This document shows positions 26,408 to 35,397 of a DNA stretch of 64,000 nucleotides, one piece after another. Source of the stretch: Paludibacter sp. (GTDB lineage Bacteria; Bacteroidota; Bacteroidia; Bacteroidales; Paludibacteraceae); NCBI GenBank assembly GCA_019163375.1, contig JAFLKK010000019.1, positions 275,586-339,585 of the forward strand. Direction: 5' to 3'. Every line of letters starts with the position of its first letter. The first letter of the stretch is position 1. Both the position numbers and the translations under genes were made by a program. The notes under the pieces were generated by a model, which saw only the letters and a program-made list of their open reading frames with translations, was not told the DNA's origin and did not search any database.

Positions 26408-27523
26408 TCAATTTTTTTTATGATAGCTCAATACAGCCCAGGTATTGAAGAATACGGCAAAACCTACAAGCGCCATTAATTGATTCATCAGTTGTAACGG
26501 ATTGCTTCCCTTTAAATAAATCGATCGCATCACGATCATAAAATGTTTCAGCGGATTGAAGGCAGCTATCCACTTTGCCCACTCCGGCATACTGTCGATA
26601 GGCGTGTATAAACCGCTCAGCATAATAAACAGCATCATAAAGAAAAAGACGATGAACATGGCTTGCTGCAAGGTGGCTGCATAGTTGGATATAACCAGAC
26701 CCAGACCCGAAATAGCCAAAATGTAGATAGCGGCAAACAAATAAATGGATGCAAAATATCCGGCTGGAATTAAGCCATACACTGCCCACGCCACAAGGAA
26801 ACCTATACTGATAACAATAAATCCGATGATCCAGTATGGAATCAACTTTGCCAGAATAAACATCGATTTTGAAACCGGGCTTACATTAATTTGCTCCATG
26901 GTTCCCCGCTCTTTTTCAGTAACGATGGATACGGCAGGCAGAAAGCCACACAGCAAAGTAAGAATCATTACCATCAGTGCCGGCACCATGAAAACACGGT
27001 AATTGAGATGCGGATTAAAACGATACTGTGAATTGATTTGAATGGTAGGAGTGGAGTTGGTTCCCGCGCCGGTTGGCATCAAGTCCTGAACCACCTGCCC
27101 GTTGTAATCGCTTATGATGCTCGAGAGATAGGTCATGCCGATACTACCTTTCATGCCGTTTACCGCATTGGCCGAAATCATGATTTTACCACCTTGACGA
27201 TTTACCAAATCTTTTTCGAAATGGGGCGGAATCTCAAGAATAATATCGGACTCTCCTTTTTCTATGCTTTTCAGTGCCTTGTTGTAATTTGGCGACACGT
27301 CGGTAAGTTTGAAATAATTGGATGAAATTATTTTCTGAGTAAGCTGTTGTGAATATGTGCTGTGGTCGTTATCGATCACGCTCAGGTTCAGATTTTTTAT
27401 TTCGTAACTGGCCGCCCATGGAAAAATGAGCAGCACATTGAGCGGAAATATAAAAATCATCTTCGGAAGAAACCCATTCCGAAGTATTTGTTTGAATTCT
27501 TTTCTAAGAAGATATTTTATCAT
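26408..27523 (-). CDS. ABC-2 type transporter permease (YbhR-like)
   Basis: Permease (371 aa) of the ABC-2 export family: one N-terminal membrane helix (near residues 24-42), a periplasmic loop of about 140 residues, and five to six helices from about residue 175. The TEKERGTMEQINVSPVS segment (near 203) is the typical ABC-2 coupling motif. Last gene of the efflux operon. It would form a heterodimeric pore with the preceding permease, as YbhS/YbhR do in E. coli. Substrate unknown, probably a hydrophobic drug or other amphiphile. Confidence 0.87.
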   Translation of the reverse strand: MIKYLLRKEFKQILRNGFLPKMIFIFPLNVLLIFPWAASYEIKNLNLSVIDNDHSTYSQQLTQKIISSNYFKLTDVSPNYNKALKSIEKGESDIILEIPPHFEKDLVNRQGGKIMISANAVNGMKGSIGMTYLSSIISDYNGQVVQDLMPTGAGTNSTPTIQINSQYRFNPHLNYRVFMVPALMVMILTLLCGFLPAVSIVTEKERGTMEQINVSPVSKSMFILAKLIPYWIIGFIVISIGFLVAWAVYGLIPAGYFASIYLFAAIYILAISGLGLVISNYAATLQQAMFIVFFFMMLFIMLSGLYTPIDSMPEWAKWIAAFNPLKHFMIVMRSIYLKGSNPLQLMNQLMALVGFAVFFNTWAVLSYHKKN

Positions 27524-27542
27524 ACTATTTTCTATTTTTTTT

Positions 27543-27577
27543 CTTACCTCTTACTCCTTACCTCTTGCTTCTGTTCT
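27543..27577. repeat. Heptad array between the two permease genes
   Basis: Plus-strand units cttacct, cttactc, cttacct, cttgctt, ctgttct. The array runs into the stop codon (27576-27578) of the upstream permease. Same family as 29579-29606, 61178-61205 and 61285-61319. Confidence 0.75.
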
Positions 27578-28682
27578 ACTCCAACCTCACTTTAAATTTT
27601 TTCAGACTGATGGTGACCAAAACGATACCCATAAGGCAAAGTACCCCAACTTCTTTGAGTACAGAAGTAATGCCTAATCCTTCAATCATAATGGCTTTCA
27701 CGGCTCTAATATACCATTTTGCGGGAACGATATTAGATATAAATTGGAGTGGAAGTGGCATATTTTCTATTGGGAACATCATGCCCGAAAGAAGCATTAC
27801 CGGAATCATGAGTCCCATTCCGGACACCAACATGGCGGCTTGTTGCGAGTGTGTTATGGTGGAAACGAGTAGACCGAACGATAGCGAAACAAAAATATAC
27901 AGTAGCGAAACGGCGACTAAACTCATAAAACTCCCCGCAATAGGCACACCCAATACAAATACCGAAAGCACCATGATGGTGGCAAAATTCACACACGAAA
28001 GCACAAAATAAGGAGTGATTTTGGACAAGATGATGTAGATAGGCTTCATGGGTGAAACCAGTAATATCTCCATTGTTCCCATTTCTTTTTCACGAACAAT
28101 GGCGATGGAGGTCATCATGGCGCATATCAGGAGCATAATCATACCTAAAACGCCCGGTACGAAATTAAATGAACTTTTCATTTGAGGATTAAAAAGCATT
28201 TTTACTTCGGGGGTAATTTGATAGGGATTTTTATTTTCTCCCATCAATTCTTGTTGGTACGAGTTGATAATATTGCTGGCGTAAAAGGTAAATGATGTTG
28301 CTGCATTAGGATCGGTGGCATCGGCCAGAAGTTGGATATGCGCTGTGCCGTTGTGCCGAAGTTTCTCTCCAAAATGATCTTCGAAAACAACCACCAGTTT
28401 GGCTTTGGCATCTCTGAAAACAGGTTGAATTTCATCGGTAGTGTGAATTCTCGCTACCACATCGAAGTAAGCACTGGCATTCAACTTGTCGATAATGCGA
28501 CTACTAGCTTCGTCGTTGGTTGGAACGAGAACTGCTACCTGTGTGTCTTTCACCTCAGTCGTCAGCGCAAAACCAAATAAAATGATTTGAATGATAGGCA
28601 TCAAGAGCAAAATCATCATGGTGGTTTTGTCGCGAAGGATATGATAAAATTCTTTTCGTATAAAAGAAATCAACTGTTTCAT
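27576..28682 (-). CDS. ABC-2 type transporter permease (YbhS-like)
   Basis: Second ABC-2 permease (368 aa), with the same layout as its neighbour: N-terminal helix (MMILLLMPIIQIILFGFAL), a periplasmic domain, then a helix bundle after the coupling motif REKEMGTMEILLVSP (near residue 198). About 53 bases separate it from the other permease, so they are co-transcribed. A REP-type repeat pair separates it from the upstream ATPase gene. Confidence 0.87.
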   Translation of the reverse strand: MKQLISFIRKEFYHILRDKTTMMILLLMPIIQIILFGFALTTEVKDTQVAVLVPTNDEASSRIIDKLNASAYFDVVARIHTTDEIQPVFRDAKAKLVVVFEDHFGEKLRHNGTAHIQLLADATDPNAATSFTFYASNIINSYQQELMGENKNPYQITPEVKMLFNPQMKSSFNFVPGVLGMIMLLICAMMTSIAIVREKEMGTMEILLVSPMKPIYIILSKITPYFVLSCVNFATIMVLSVFVLGVPIAGSFMSLVAVSLLYIFVSLSFGLLVSTITHSQQAAMLVSGMGLMIPVMLLSGMMFPIENMPLPLQFISNIVPAKWYIRAVKAIMIEGLGITSVLKEVGVLCLMGIVLVTISLKKFKVRLE

Positions 28683-28692
28683 AATTAGCTAA

Positions 28693-28812
28693 AGCCCCCT
28701 AAATCCCCCGAGGGGGACTTTTAGGTATGTTTGTATAAATTAATAATCTGTTTTAGTGTAGTTCATTTTATATGGTGTTTTTTAAGTCCCCCTTGGGGGA
28801 TTTAGGGGGCTA
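28693..28812. repeat. Pair of inverted REP-like palindromes (family B) within the efflux operon
   Basis: Two 28-base elements, 28693-28720 and 28785-28812, are inverted copies of each other with one difference. Each has a C5/G5 mini-hairpin and a ccccctaaat arm, and 64 bases lie between them. The distal copy contains the stop codon (28810-28812) of the ATPase gene. The layout is that of a REPIN/BIME. Confidence 0.85.
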
Positions 28813-29571
28813 ATCTCCTCTCTTAGCTTTTCGTGCCAGTTGTTGAAATACTTCATCCATGCTGTTGGCATTAAATTGTTTTTTGAGATTTTTTGGTGAG
28901 TCCAATGCTTCTATTTTTCCGTCTACCATGACAGAAACACGGTTGCAATATTCGGCTTCGTCCATATAATGTGTCGTGACAAACACGGTTATTCCGCGCG
29001 AAGTAGCATCGTAAATCAGTTCCCAAAACTGACGGCGTGTAATCGGGTCGACACCTCCGGTTGGTTCATCCAAAAACACCACTTGCGGATTATGAAAGAT
29101 GGAAACCGAAAAAGCCAGTTTTTGTTTGAACCCTAATGGTAGTGAACCAACCAATTTATTCCGTTCACTTTCAAAATCCAAGGCGCGCATCAACTCGTCT
29201 GTTTTCTCCTTTATTTCCTGGTCTTTCATTCCATAAATTCCACCGAAAAGTTCGATGTTTTCCCACACCTTGAGGTCATCATAAAGTGAGAATTTCTGAC
29301 TCATGTAGCCTATATTTTTTTTGACAAGTTCGGTCTGTTTACCAATGTCGTAACCAGCCACCAGCCCTTTTCCACCGGTGGGAATGCTGAGTCCGCAAAG
29401 CATACGCATGGCAGTGGTTTTTCCGGCACCATTGGCTCCCAAAAAGCCGAAAATTTCACCTCGTTCCACTTCAAACGAGATATTATCCACTGCTTTGAAA
29501 TTGCCGAATCTCTTGGTTAGATTTTCGGCAATAATTACTTTGTTGGAATTATGTTGAATTGTTTTTTCCAT
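28810..29571 (-). CDS. ABC transporter ATPase, efflux system
   Basis: Nucleotide-binding protein (253 aa): Walker A GANGAGKTTAMR (near residue 44), signature-like GSLPLGFKQKLAFS (near 141), Walker B QVVFLDEPTGGVD (near 160) and H-loop TTHYMDEAEYC. Together with the next ATPase it corresponds to the two halves of a YbhF-like double ATPase, here split into two genes. It powers the two ABC-2 permeases. The signature is LPLGF rather than LSGG, a common variant that may reduce activity. Its stop codon comes from a REP-like repeat. Confidence 0.88.
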   Translation of the reverse strand: MEKTIQHNSNKVIIAENLTKRFGNFKAVDNISFEVERGEIFGFLGANGAGKTTAMRMLCGLSIPTGGKGLVAGYDIGKQTELVKKNIGYMSQKFSLYDDLKVWENIELFGGIYGMKDQEIKEKTDELMRALDFESERNKLVGSLPLGFKQKLAFSVSIFHNPQVVFLDEPTGGVDPITRRQFWELIYDATSRGITVFVTTHYMDEAEYCNRVSVMVDGKIEALDSPKNLKKQFNANSMDEVFQQLARKAKRGD

Positions 29572-29578
29572 TTTCTTT

Positions 29579-29606
29579 CTTACTTCTTACCTCTTATTTC
29601 TGGGAG
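29579..29606. repeat. Heptad array between the two ATPase genes
   Basis: Plus-strand units cttactt, cttacct, cttattt, ctgggag. The array includes the stop codon (29594-29596) of the upstream ATPase gene and runs into its last codons. Confidence 0.6.
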
Positions 29607-30526
29607 AGTTGCATAAAACAGTCTTCAATCGTTGGTTCTATTTCTCTGATTTCAATATTTGTATGACCTAACTTATCCAATGTCTCTTTCAAGTTGTTTA
29701 TTGATAACTGTTCACTGCTCACTGAAACATGATGTTTGTCTCCAAAAGCAAAACAGTTACTCGTAAGCTCACTGGCCCGCAAATCGTTCAATAGTTTGTA
29801 CATATTGTCGCTTTGAACTGCCAAGAGCTTGTTTTCGTATTGACTGACAATATTTTTCGGGGTGTCGATTTTCAGGAACTGTCCGTTTTGAATCAACGCT
29901 ATGCGATCGCACAAACTTGCTTCGTCCATGTAAGGTGTGGAAACCAAAATAGTAATACCTTGCGCCTTCAGGTTTTTGAGCATTCCCCAAAATTCTTTTC
30001 GCGATACCGGATCGACACCCGTAGTCGGTTCGTCCAGAAAGAGTACACTTGGCTTGTGAATCAACGCGCAACTTAGTGCCAGTTTTTGCTTCATTCCACC
30101 CGAAAGTTTCCCGGCTCTACGATTTTTGAAGGGCTCAATCTGTTGATAAATATCCTTTATTAACTCGTAATTTTCTTCGATAGTGGTATTGAAAACGGTA
30201 GCAAAAAAGTTCAGGTTTTCCTCCACTGTCAGATCCTGATAGAGCGAGAATTTTCCAGGCATATAACCAACCCGTTTGCGAATCTCTTTGTAATCGTTCA
30301 CTACATCAAATCCATCAACTGAGGCTGTTCCGCTATCGGCTAAGATGAGGGTTGTCAGAATTCTGAAGAGCGTCGTTTTTCCAGCTCCATCAGGTCCGAT
30401 AATTCCGAAAATCTCACCTCTCTCAACTTCGAAGTCAACTCCTTTGAGAGCTTCAATTGCATCGTATGTTTTGTTGATTGATTTGCAACTAATAGCCGAT
30501 TCAGATTGAATATTTTGTTTGTCCAT
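29594..30526 (-). CDS. ABC transporter ATPase, efflux system
   Basis: Second ATPase (310 aa): Walker A GPDGAGKTTLFR (near residue 43), intact signature KLSGGMKQKLALS (near 140), Walker B SVLFLDEPTTGVDPVSR (near 160) and STPYMDEASLC, where the H-loop His is replaced by Pro-Tyr. The C-terminal extension (about 220-310) includes a piece (SSEQLSINN, near residues 267-275) encoded by a heptad repeat. It is cotranscribed with HlyD (46-base gap) and the other ATPase. Confidence 0.87.
   Translation of the reverse strand: MDKQNIQSESAISCKSINKTYDAIEALKGVDFEVERGEIFGIIGPDGAGKTTLFRILTTLILADSGTASVDGFDVVNDYKEIRKRVGYMPGKFSLYQDLTVEENLNFFATVFNTTIEENYELIKDIYQQIEPFKNRRAGKLSGGMKQKLALSCALIHKPSVLFLDEPTTGVDPVSRKEFWGMLKNLKAQGITILVSTPYMDEASLCDRIALIQNGQFLKIDTPKNIVSQYENKLLAVQSDNMYKLLNDLRASELTSNCFAFGDKHHVSVSSEQLSINNLKETLDKLGHTNIEIREIEPTIEDCFMQLSQK
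29701..29728. repeat. Heptad array inside the ATPase coding sequence
   Basis: Units ttgataa, ctgttca, ctgctca, ctgaaac on the plus strand, coding for about 9 residues of the C-terminal extension. The cagtgaacag core is shared with the array at 14403-14451. Confidence 0.5.
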
Positions 30527-30560
30527 TAGATTGTATATTTGGGAAGTCTAAGAAATAATT

Positions 30561-30574
30561 ATCAACTGTCAACT
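30561..30574. repeat. Short heptad repeat at the stop of the HlyD gene
   Basis: Two units, atcaact and gtcaact, overlap the HlyD stop codon (30573-30575). With the flanking base this is the inverse of the 15-mer at 25434-25448. Confidence 0.6.
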
Positions 30575-31496
30575 AAAACGATACTTCTCCGTACATCCCT
30601 ATTTTCAATAAACCATTGTTCTTGACGTTTATTTTTACTGCATAAACCAAATTTGCACGTTCATCGCGGGTCTGAATAGTTTTGGGTGTGAATTCCGATT
30701 TGCTTGAAATCCATGCCAATGTGCCGGTGTATTCTTTGGTGTCATCTTTCCCAAAATCGGTTGTTACTTTTACTTTCTGACCAATTTTCAGTTTAGTCAG
30801 TTGATCGGCAGTAACATAAGCACGCAGAATCATGTTGTCGGTATCCGCTATTTTGAAAAGTGCTTTGCCCAGTGCAGCTACTTCGCCCATTTCGGCATAT
30901 TTTACCAGAACGGTTCCGGCTATCGGACTTGTAATATTGCATTTTTTCAACTGGTCGTCTAATTGCGATACTTGTAGCGAAATGCCTTCACTATCGTTGT
31001 TGATGCCTTGATTACCGGTTACTAAAGTGGTTTTTTGTGCGTCAAGTTGCTTTTCCAGTAGGGCAATTTGTGCATTTATATCATCCAATTGTTTTTGATT
31101 GGCAGCATTTGCTTTCACGAGATTTTGATATCTGTTGTGCTCGGTTTTGGCTGTCGCAATTTGTTGTTCGACAGCGGCAATTTGCTTTTTGATATCGGGG
31201 CGACGACTCAATAATGCTTTTTTACTGCTGGCAATCTGTTGTTTGCGTAGATAAAGCTGAGTGCTGTCGATTGCGCCAAGAAGTTGATTGGCAGTTAGCA
31301 CCTGTCCTTCTTCTACGTTGAACGAAAGAATTTTGCCGGTTGCTTCAGCAGAAACAATTACTTCTGTTGCTTCGAAAGTACCGAAAGCATCTGCGTCACT
31401 TTTTGATTTACCGCACGAGGTAACTAATATTGAAATAATAGATAATCCGAATAAGACTTTACGTTTTGAAGAAGGGGTAATAGAGTTTGTTTTCAT
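30573..31496 (-). CDS. HlyD/AcrA-type membrane fusion lipoprotein of the ABC efflux system
   Basis: Periplasmic adaptor (307 aa from the ATG at 31496). The signal ends in a lipobox (ISILVTSCGKS), so it is likely a lipoprotein. It has a biotinyl-lipoyl half-motif (AEATGKILSFNVEEGQVL), a coiled-coil hairpin of about 110 residues rich in Q, K and A, and the second half-motif (SPIAGTVLVKYAEMGEV) followed by beta domains. It bridges the ABC permeases and TolC. A longer frame starting at 31574 would overlap tolC and lacks a sensible signal peptide. Confidence 0.87.
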   Translation of the reverse strand: MKTNSITPSSKRKVLFGLSIISILVTSCGKSKSDADAFGTFEATEVIVSAEATGKILSFNVEEGQVLTANQLLGAIDSTQLYLRKQQIASSKKALLSRRPDIKKQIAAVEQQIATAKTEHNRYQNLVKANAANQKQLDDINAQIALLEKQLDAQKTTLVTGNQGINNDSEGISLQVSQLDDQLKKCNITSPIAGTVLVKYAEMGEVAALGKALFKIADTDNMILRAYVTADQLTKLKIGQKVKVTTDFGKDDTKEYTGTLAWISSKSEFTPKTIQTRDERANLVYAVKINVKNNGLLKIGMYGEVSF

Positions 31497-31539
31497 ATCG
31501 TAAGTATTTAAAATTCCGTCGGCCGGACGGATATGGGGT

Positions 31540-32802
31540 TTAATTGTTGATATTATTTTTAAGTTGATATACATTCATTATCAGCTGAATTTCATGCAAG
31601 GACTTGAGTTGTTTTGCCTGATCTTCAGCGTTTATTTCGCGAATCAAGTCAGTGATGGATAGCGTTCCGTTGTCAACTTTTGCTGTTGCCGATTTTTTTA
31701 TATTTCCTCTTAAACGAATAATTTCATCATCGTTGGACAGTGTTGATTGTAACTTTTCAATTTCTGTTTGTTGTTGCCTGGTTTTCAAATCAGAATTGAA
31801 TAGAAATGTTTCCTTTTGAACATCCGTTGCTTTTTTGCTGATCTCTATTTTATTGAGATTATTTTTCTGAGTATAAAAACCACTTAAATTCCACGATAAA
31901 CGAATACCACCGATATAAAAATCAGAAAAGGCATTTGTTAGCATGTTTAGTCCTGGTTTGCCGTATCCACCCTGAACGAAGGCGCCAATCTTAGGACGAT
32001 TACCAGCATTTAGCAATTCTTTTTGGCTCTCCAGTAATTTATTTTGTGCATCAAATAGCCCAATCTCCGGACGATGATTGGTAGTTGCATTCAGATTTGC
32101 GAGATTTATTTCGGGTTTTATCAATTCAGTTTTGGCATCAATGACTAAGCCGGTTAAAGCTGAGAGCATGATAAAGTACGATTTTTGAGTACTTTTCAAC
32201 TCAGTTTCTCGTTGCTGAGTATTGATTTGTTCCACTTTGAGAGCATCTAAATCCGACTGATTGGCCACCCCATTTTGTTTGTAACTAGCTATTCGATTGT
32301 AGTTCGTTTGTAGTTCATTTTGCAAAATGTCATTTTGTCGTAGCTGTTCATTTATGAGTAAAATGCCAAAGTACAATTGATTTACCCGTTCATTTAGCGT
32401 GTATAAATCAACTTCAAGTTTTTGTTTCTCTACTTCTGTGTTGGCATTGGTTATTTTCTTCTGAGCCGAAATAGCTCCCCCATCCCATATCACCTGATTA
32501 GCCTCTACTACAGCTTGATACTGATCTTTGCTTAGTCCCGGAATTGTTACATTAGGGATGGTGATAGGCAGTTTTGTTACCTGCGACTGGTAAGTGCCTT
32601 TGGCCGAAAGTGTTAGTTGTGGTAAGTAACCTTTGTTGGCATTACTAATGTTGTACTGAGCTGTTTGCTCGATAAGTCCGTATTGTTGTACCAGCGGATA
32701 ATTGGCTTTGGCTTTTTCCTGACAAACTTCAACTGTCAACTGAGCCATACTACTCAGTTGACAGATGATAGACAGTAAGATGACTAAAAATTGTTTTCTC
32801 AT
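31540..32802 (-). CDS. TolC-family outer-membrane efflux protein
   Basis: Outer-membrane channel (420 aa): signal peptide (residues 1-20), then two repeats of long amphipathic helices with short beta segments, as in TolC. NRPKIGAFVQGGYGKPG (near residue 280) and the helical QTEIEKLQSTLSNDDE near 360 are typical. First gene of the transporter part of the operon. The signal-peptide region is encoded by a heptad-type repeat containing a perfect 12-bp inverted repeat. Confidence 0.85.
   Translation of the reverse strand: MRKQFLVILLSIICQLSSMAQLTVEVCQEKAKANYPLVQQYGLIEQTAQYNISNANKGYLPQLTLSAKGTYQSQVTKLPITIPNVTIPGLSKDQYQAVVEANQVIWDGGAISAQKKITNANTEVEKQKLEVDLYTLNERVNQLYFGILLINEQLRQNDILQNELQTNYNRIASYKQNGVANQSDLDALKVEQINTQQRETELKSTQKSYFIMLSALTGLVIDAKTELIKPEINLANLNATTNHRPEIGLFDAQNKLLESQKELLNAGNRPKIGAFVQGGYGKPGLNMLTNAFSDFYIGGIRLSWNLSGFYTQKNNLNKIEISKKATDVQKETFLFNSDLKTRQQQTEIEKLQSTLSNDDEIIRLRGNIKKSATAKVDNGTLSITDLIREINAEDQAKQLKSLHEIQLIMNVYQLKNNINN
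32729..32770. repeat. Repeat with 12-bp inverted arms in the tolC signal-peptide region
   Basis: Arms 32733-32744 and 32753-32764 pair perfectly around an 8-base loop. The tcaactgtcaact core and agttgacagatgata belong to the same sequence family as 25431-25451 and 30561-30574. It codes for part of the signal peptide and the first mature residues of TolC. Confidence 0.75.
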
Positions 32803-32861
32803 ATTTTCTTGTAAATAGTTGATATATTGTAATCTATGTACTTGAAGTGATAGTTGTTTTA

Positions 32862-34463
32862 TTATTTTTTTTCGTCGGAATTTCCTGAGTTTTTTAAAAC
32901 ATCCAGCAATTCCTGAAGATCAACGGTGGCATATGAAGATGAATGATCCGACATTGCATAGGGAATTACTAAATCGTTGTTATGAACTAGCGAACCACAG
33001 GAGTAAATCACATTTGGTACATAACCTTCTCTTTCCGATTCATTTGGAACCATTAACGGACTGCTTAACCTACCTATCTCTTTCTCAGGATTATCAAGTT
33101 CGTACAATGAAGCTCCCAACGTGTATTCACGCATTGACCCAACGGCGTGTGTTATAATCAGCCAACCGTCTTTTGTTTCAATTGGAGAGCCAGCATTGCC
33201 AATTTGCACCAATTCCCATGGGTATTTGGGCTGCTGAATGATTTTTGCGCTACTCCAGATATTAATATTGTCGGAGTAAGCAATGTAATTATTTACGCCG
33301 TCAATCCTGCACAACATGGCATATTTCCCGTTTATTTTTCTTGGGAAGAGTGCCATTCCTTTGTTTTGAGCAATTTCGCCGTTAATTGGTAAGATTCTAA
33401 AATCATAGAAATCTTTTGTGCTGATTAATTTAGGTAAAATGGCTATTCCGTCGTAAGCTGTGTAGGTGGCATAATAGGTGATTTCACCATTGTCATCCGT
33501 GAATTTGACGAAACGTGCATCTTCAATTCCTTTTTGTTCGGTTGCTGAAATTGGGAAAATGACCCTTTCGGAAATGGCCGAATCAATTGAAAAATGAATT
33601 TCGTAATGTGACGAAGCCAGCCACGTCATGTCATTGATGATTTTTATCTGCTCCTCTGTAACATTCTCATCTTTCCGTGCAATAGCAAGGTTTCTCATCA
33701 ACTCGCCATAGGTAAAGTTATTTCCAAGCTTGTCTAAAATAAATGCCGGTGAAACTACATTCACCTCTGCTTTCACTTCCTTGTCTTGATTGTCAACAAT
33801 TACAGGTGCTAGTGAATTTTCGACTTCTTGTATTCCTTCAATTTTCTCAATGATAACCGGCGAAATAGAGTTCCCTTGTTCTTGCATTTCCATCAATTTT
33901 TTCTGGAAAATCTCTTTTTCGTAGATGTTTCGTTTAATTACATCTGCTTCGGCCAACATTTTTCCAACTGGTTCAAGACTCAGATTATTGTTTTTATCAA
34001 GAGTTCCGGACCGGAAAACAATAGAGGAGATATGTCCCTCACCTGTGGCACGAAAACTAAAAATGACTCTTTTCTCATTCGTACCTATCTCCGACTGATC
34101 GGGGTGTTCAATGATAGATGGATTAAAGAATGCTGCAGATTCAATGGAGTATTCCATTGTGAAATAGGATCCTATCAAAGCCTTTTGTGCCGAACTAAGA
34201 TCTTCTTTATTTACTTCTATGTTGTCAAATATTGGAGTAAGTTTATCAAAATGTTTTTCGAATATTCGAGATATATTTCTGTGACGCCGGGAGAAACCTC
34301 TCAACAATTGGCTCATGGCAATATTCACTTCTTTTTCCGGCATTGCCAGTACTTTTCGGATTATATCTGCTGATCTATCATCATTTACGTATAAAAAACG
34401 TGGGATAATTCTTGAAGGATCAGGCGAGAAAATAAACTTTTTTCTGTTTACGGCTACTTGCAT
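32862..34463 (-). CDS. Glycoside hydrolase family 130 protein (mannoside phosphorylase family)
   Basis: A 533-aa protein of the GH130 five-bladed propeller family, whose members phosphorolyse or hydrolyse beta-mannosides. The GFSRRHRNISRIFEKHFDK stretch (near residue 56), SSHYEIHFSIDSAISERVIFP (near 285), EDARFVKFTDDNGEITYYATYTAYDG and the C-terminal YSCGSLVHNNDLVIPYAMSDHSS are recognisable. No signal peptide, so cytoplasmic. Residues about 197-238 are an extra low-complexity stretch with a loose internal repeat (SISPVII, SLAPVIV, VVSPAFI). It sits between tetR and tolC with no other sugar gene nearby. Confidence 0.78.
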   Translation of the reverse strand: MQVAVNRKKFIFSPDPSRIIPRFLYVNDDRSADIIRKVLAMPEKEVNIAMSQLLRGFSRRHRNISRIFEKHFDKLTPIFDNIEVNKEDLSSAQKALIGSYFTMEYSIESAAFFNPSIIEHPDQSEIGTNEKRVIFSFRATGEGHISSIVFRSGTLDKNNNLSLEPVGKMLAEADVIKRNIYEKEIFQKKLMEMQEQGNSISPVIIEKIEGIQEVENSLAPVIVDNQDKEVKAEVNVVSPAFILDKLGNNFTYGELMRNLAIARKDENVTEEQIKIINDMTWLASSHYEIHFSIDSAISERVIFPISATEQKGIEDARFVKFTDDNGEITYYATYTAYDGIAILPKLISTKDFYDFRILPINGEIAQNKGMALFPRKINGKYAMLCRIDGVNNYIAYSDNINIWSSAKIIQQPKYPWELVQIGNAGSPIETKDGWLIITHAVGSMREYTLGASLYELDNPEKEIGRLSSPLMVPNESEREGYVPNVIYSCGSLVHNNDLVIPYAMSDHSSSYATVDLQELLDVLKNSGNSDEKK

Positions 34464-34661
34464 TTTTTTTGTTTTTAAAACGATTTAATCTTTAAATTCA
34501 ATATTCTAAATTTAAAATTATACCTCAGGGCATTTAGAACTCTATTTAACACCTGAGTCTTTTTTTTGCAAGAAATATTTTTTTATCTGTTTTTTTAGTT
34601 TCTTGTTTAAGTTTGGTGTTTATATACTGTTTTTTAGAACAATAAATAAATTGGTTTAATT

Positions 34662-35285
34662 TTATGGTTTTATATAGTTTAAAATTACTTGTACATTCTC
34701 ATTACGTCTGTGTGCTAATAGTTCCTTGGTGTGTTCTTCATCAAGTTGTAAAATGCCATTGGCTATGGGTAACAACATAAAAAGTCCTGCATTGAGGGTA
34801 ACCATTGTAATGATTATATCTATAAGCTCAATTTTGCGGGCACGTCCTTCGTCTATTTCTTGCTGAAGTTCATTGTTTAGTCTTGTAAACAGCTCAAAAG
34901 GAACCGCCTGTAGTTTATTGCGTAAATTTTTAAGATTTTCTGGCAGTCGGGATAGTTCAGTGGCTACTAATAGTGGCAATTTTGGATTGTTTGTCAGTAA
35001 GTCGAAGTGCGACTCTACTGCATGTCTTACTTTTTCTGAGAAAGAGATATTCCCAAAATTCTGTGATGCATATAGATGTTCGAAAAGCATTCTGAATTTT
35101 TTCTCAAAAATAGTGTTGAACAAGTTATCTTTTGTCCGGAAATAGTAATGGACTAAGGCTTGATTACAGCCGGCCACTCTAGCTATCTCAGTAGTGGAAG
35201 TCGACGTAAATCCTTTTTCGAGAAATAGTTTCTCGGCAACTTCCAAAATCGTCTGTTCCATTGACAGGTCATTCTTAATGTCCAT
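34662..35285 (-). CDS. TetR/AcrR family transcriptional regulator
   Basis: A 207-aa regulator with the N-terminal helix-turn-helix (TSTTEIARVAGCNQALVHYYFRTKDNLF split over about residues 25-53) and a variable ligand-binding C-terminus. It is the first gene of the region that leads to the ABC efflux system, like CecR with YbhGFSR in E. coli. It probably represses itself and the pump until a pump substrate binds. A cctgag/ctcagg inverted motif at 34524-34558, upstream of GH130, is a possible but unproven operator. Confidence 0.85.
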   Translation of the reverse strand: MDIKNDLSMEQTILEVAEKLFLEKGFTSTSTTEIARVAGCNQALVHYYFRTKDNLFNTIFEKKFRMLFEHLYASQNFGNISFSEKVRHAVESHFDLLTNNPKLPLLVATELSRLPENLKNLRNKLQAVPFELFTRLNNELQQEIDEGRARKIELIDIIITMVTLNAGLFMLLPIANGILQLDEEHTKELLAHRRNENVQVILNYIKP

Positions 35286-35397
35286 ATTTAATTGTTATAT
35301 TTAATAGCTCTATTAATTGGCTACAAAGGAATACTTTTTTATTGAATAATGGTTCAATAAATCAATATAAATTTCAATAATTTGCAATAATTAACGG

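Noticed and set aside
34524..34558. Terminator upstream of the GH130 gene
   Set aside because: The 6-bp stem with a 20-base-plus loop is followed by a T run only on the plus strand, where no gene ends; a TetR operator is possible but unsupported.
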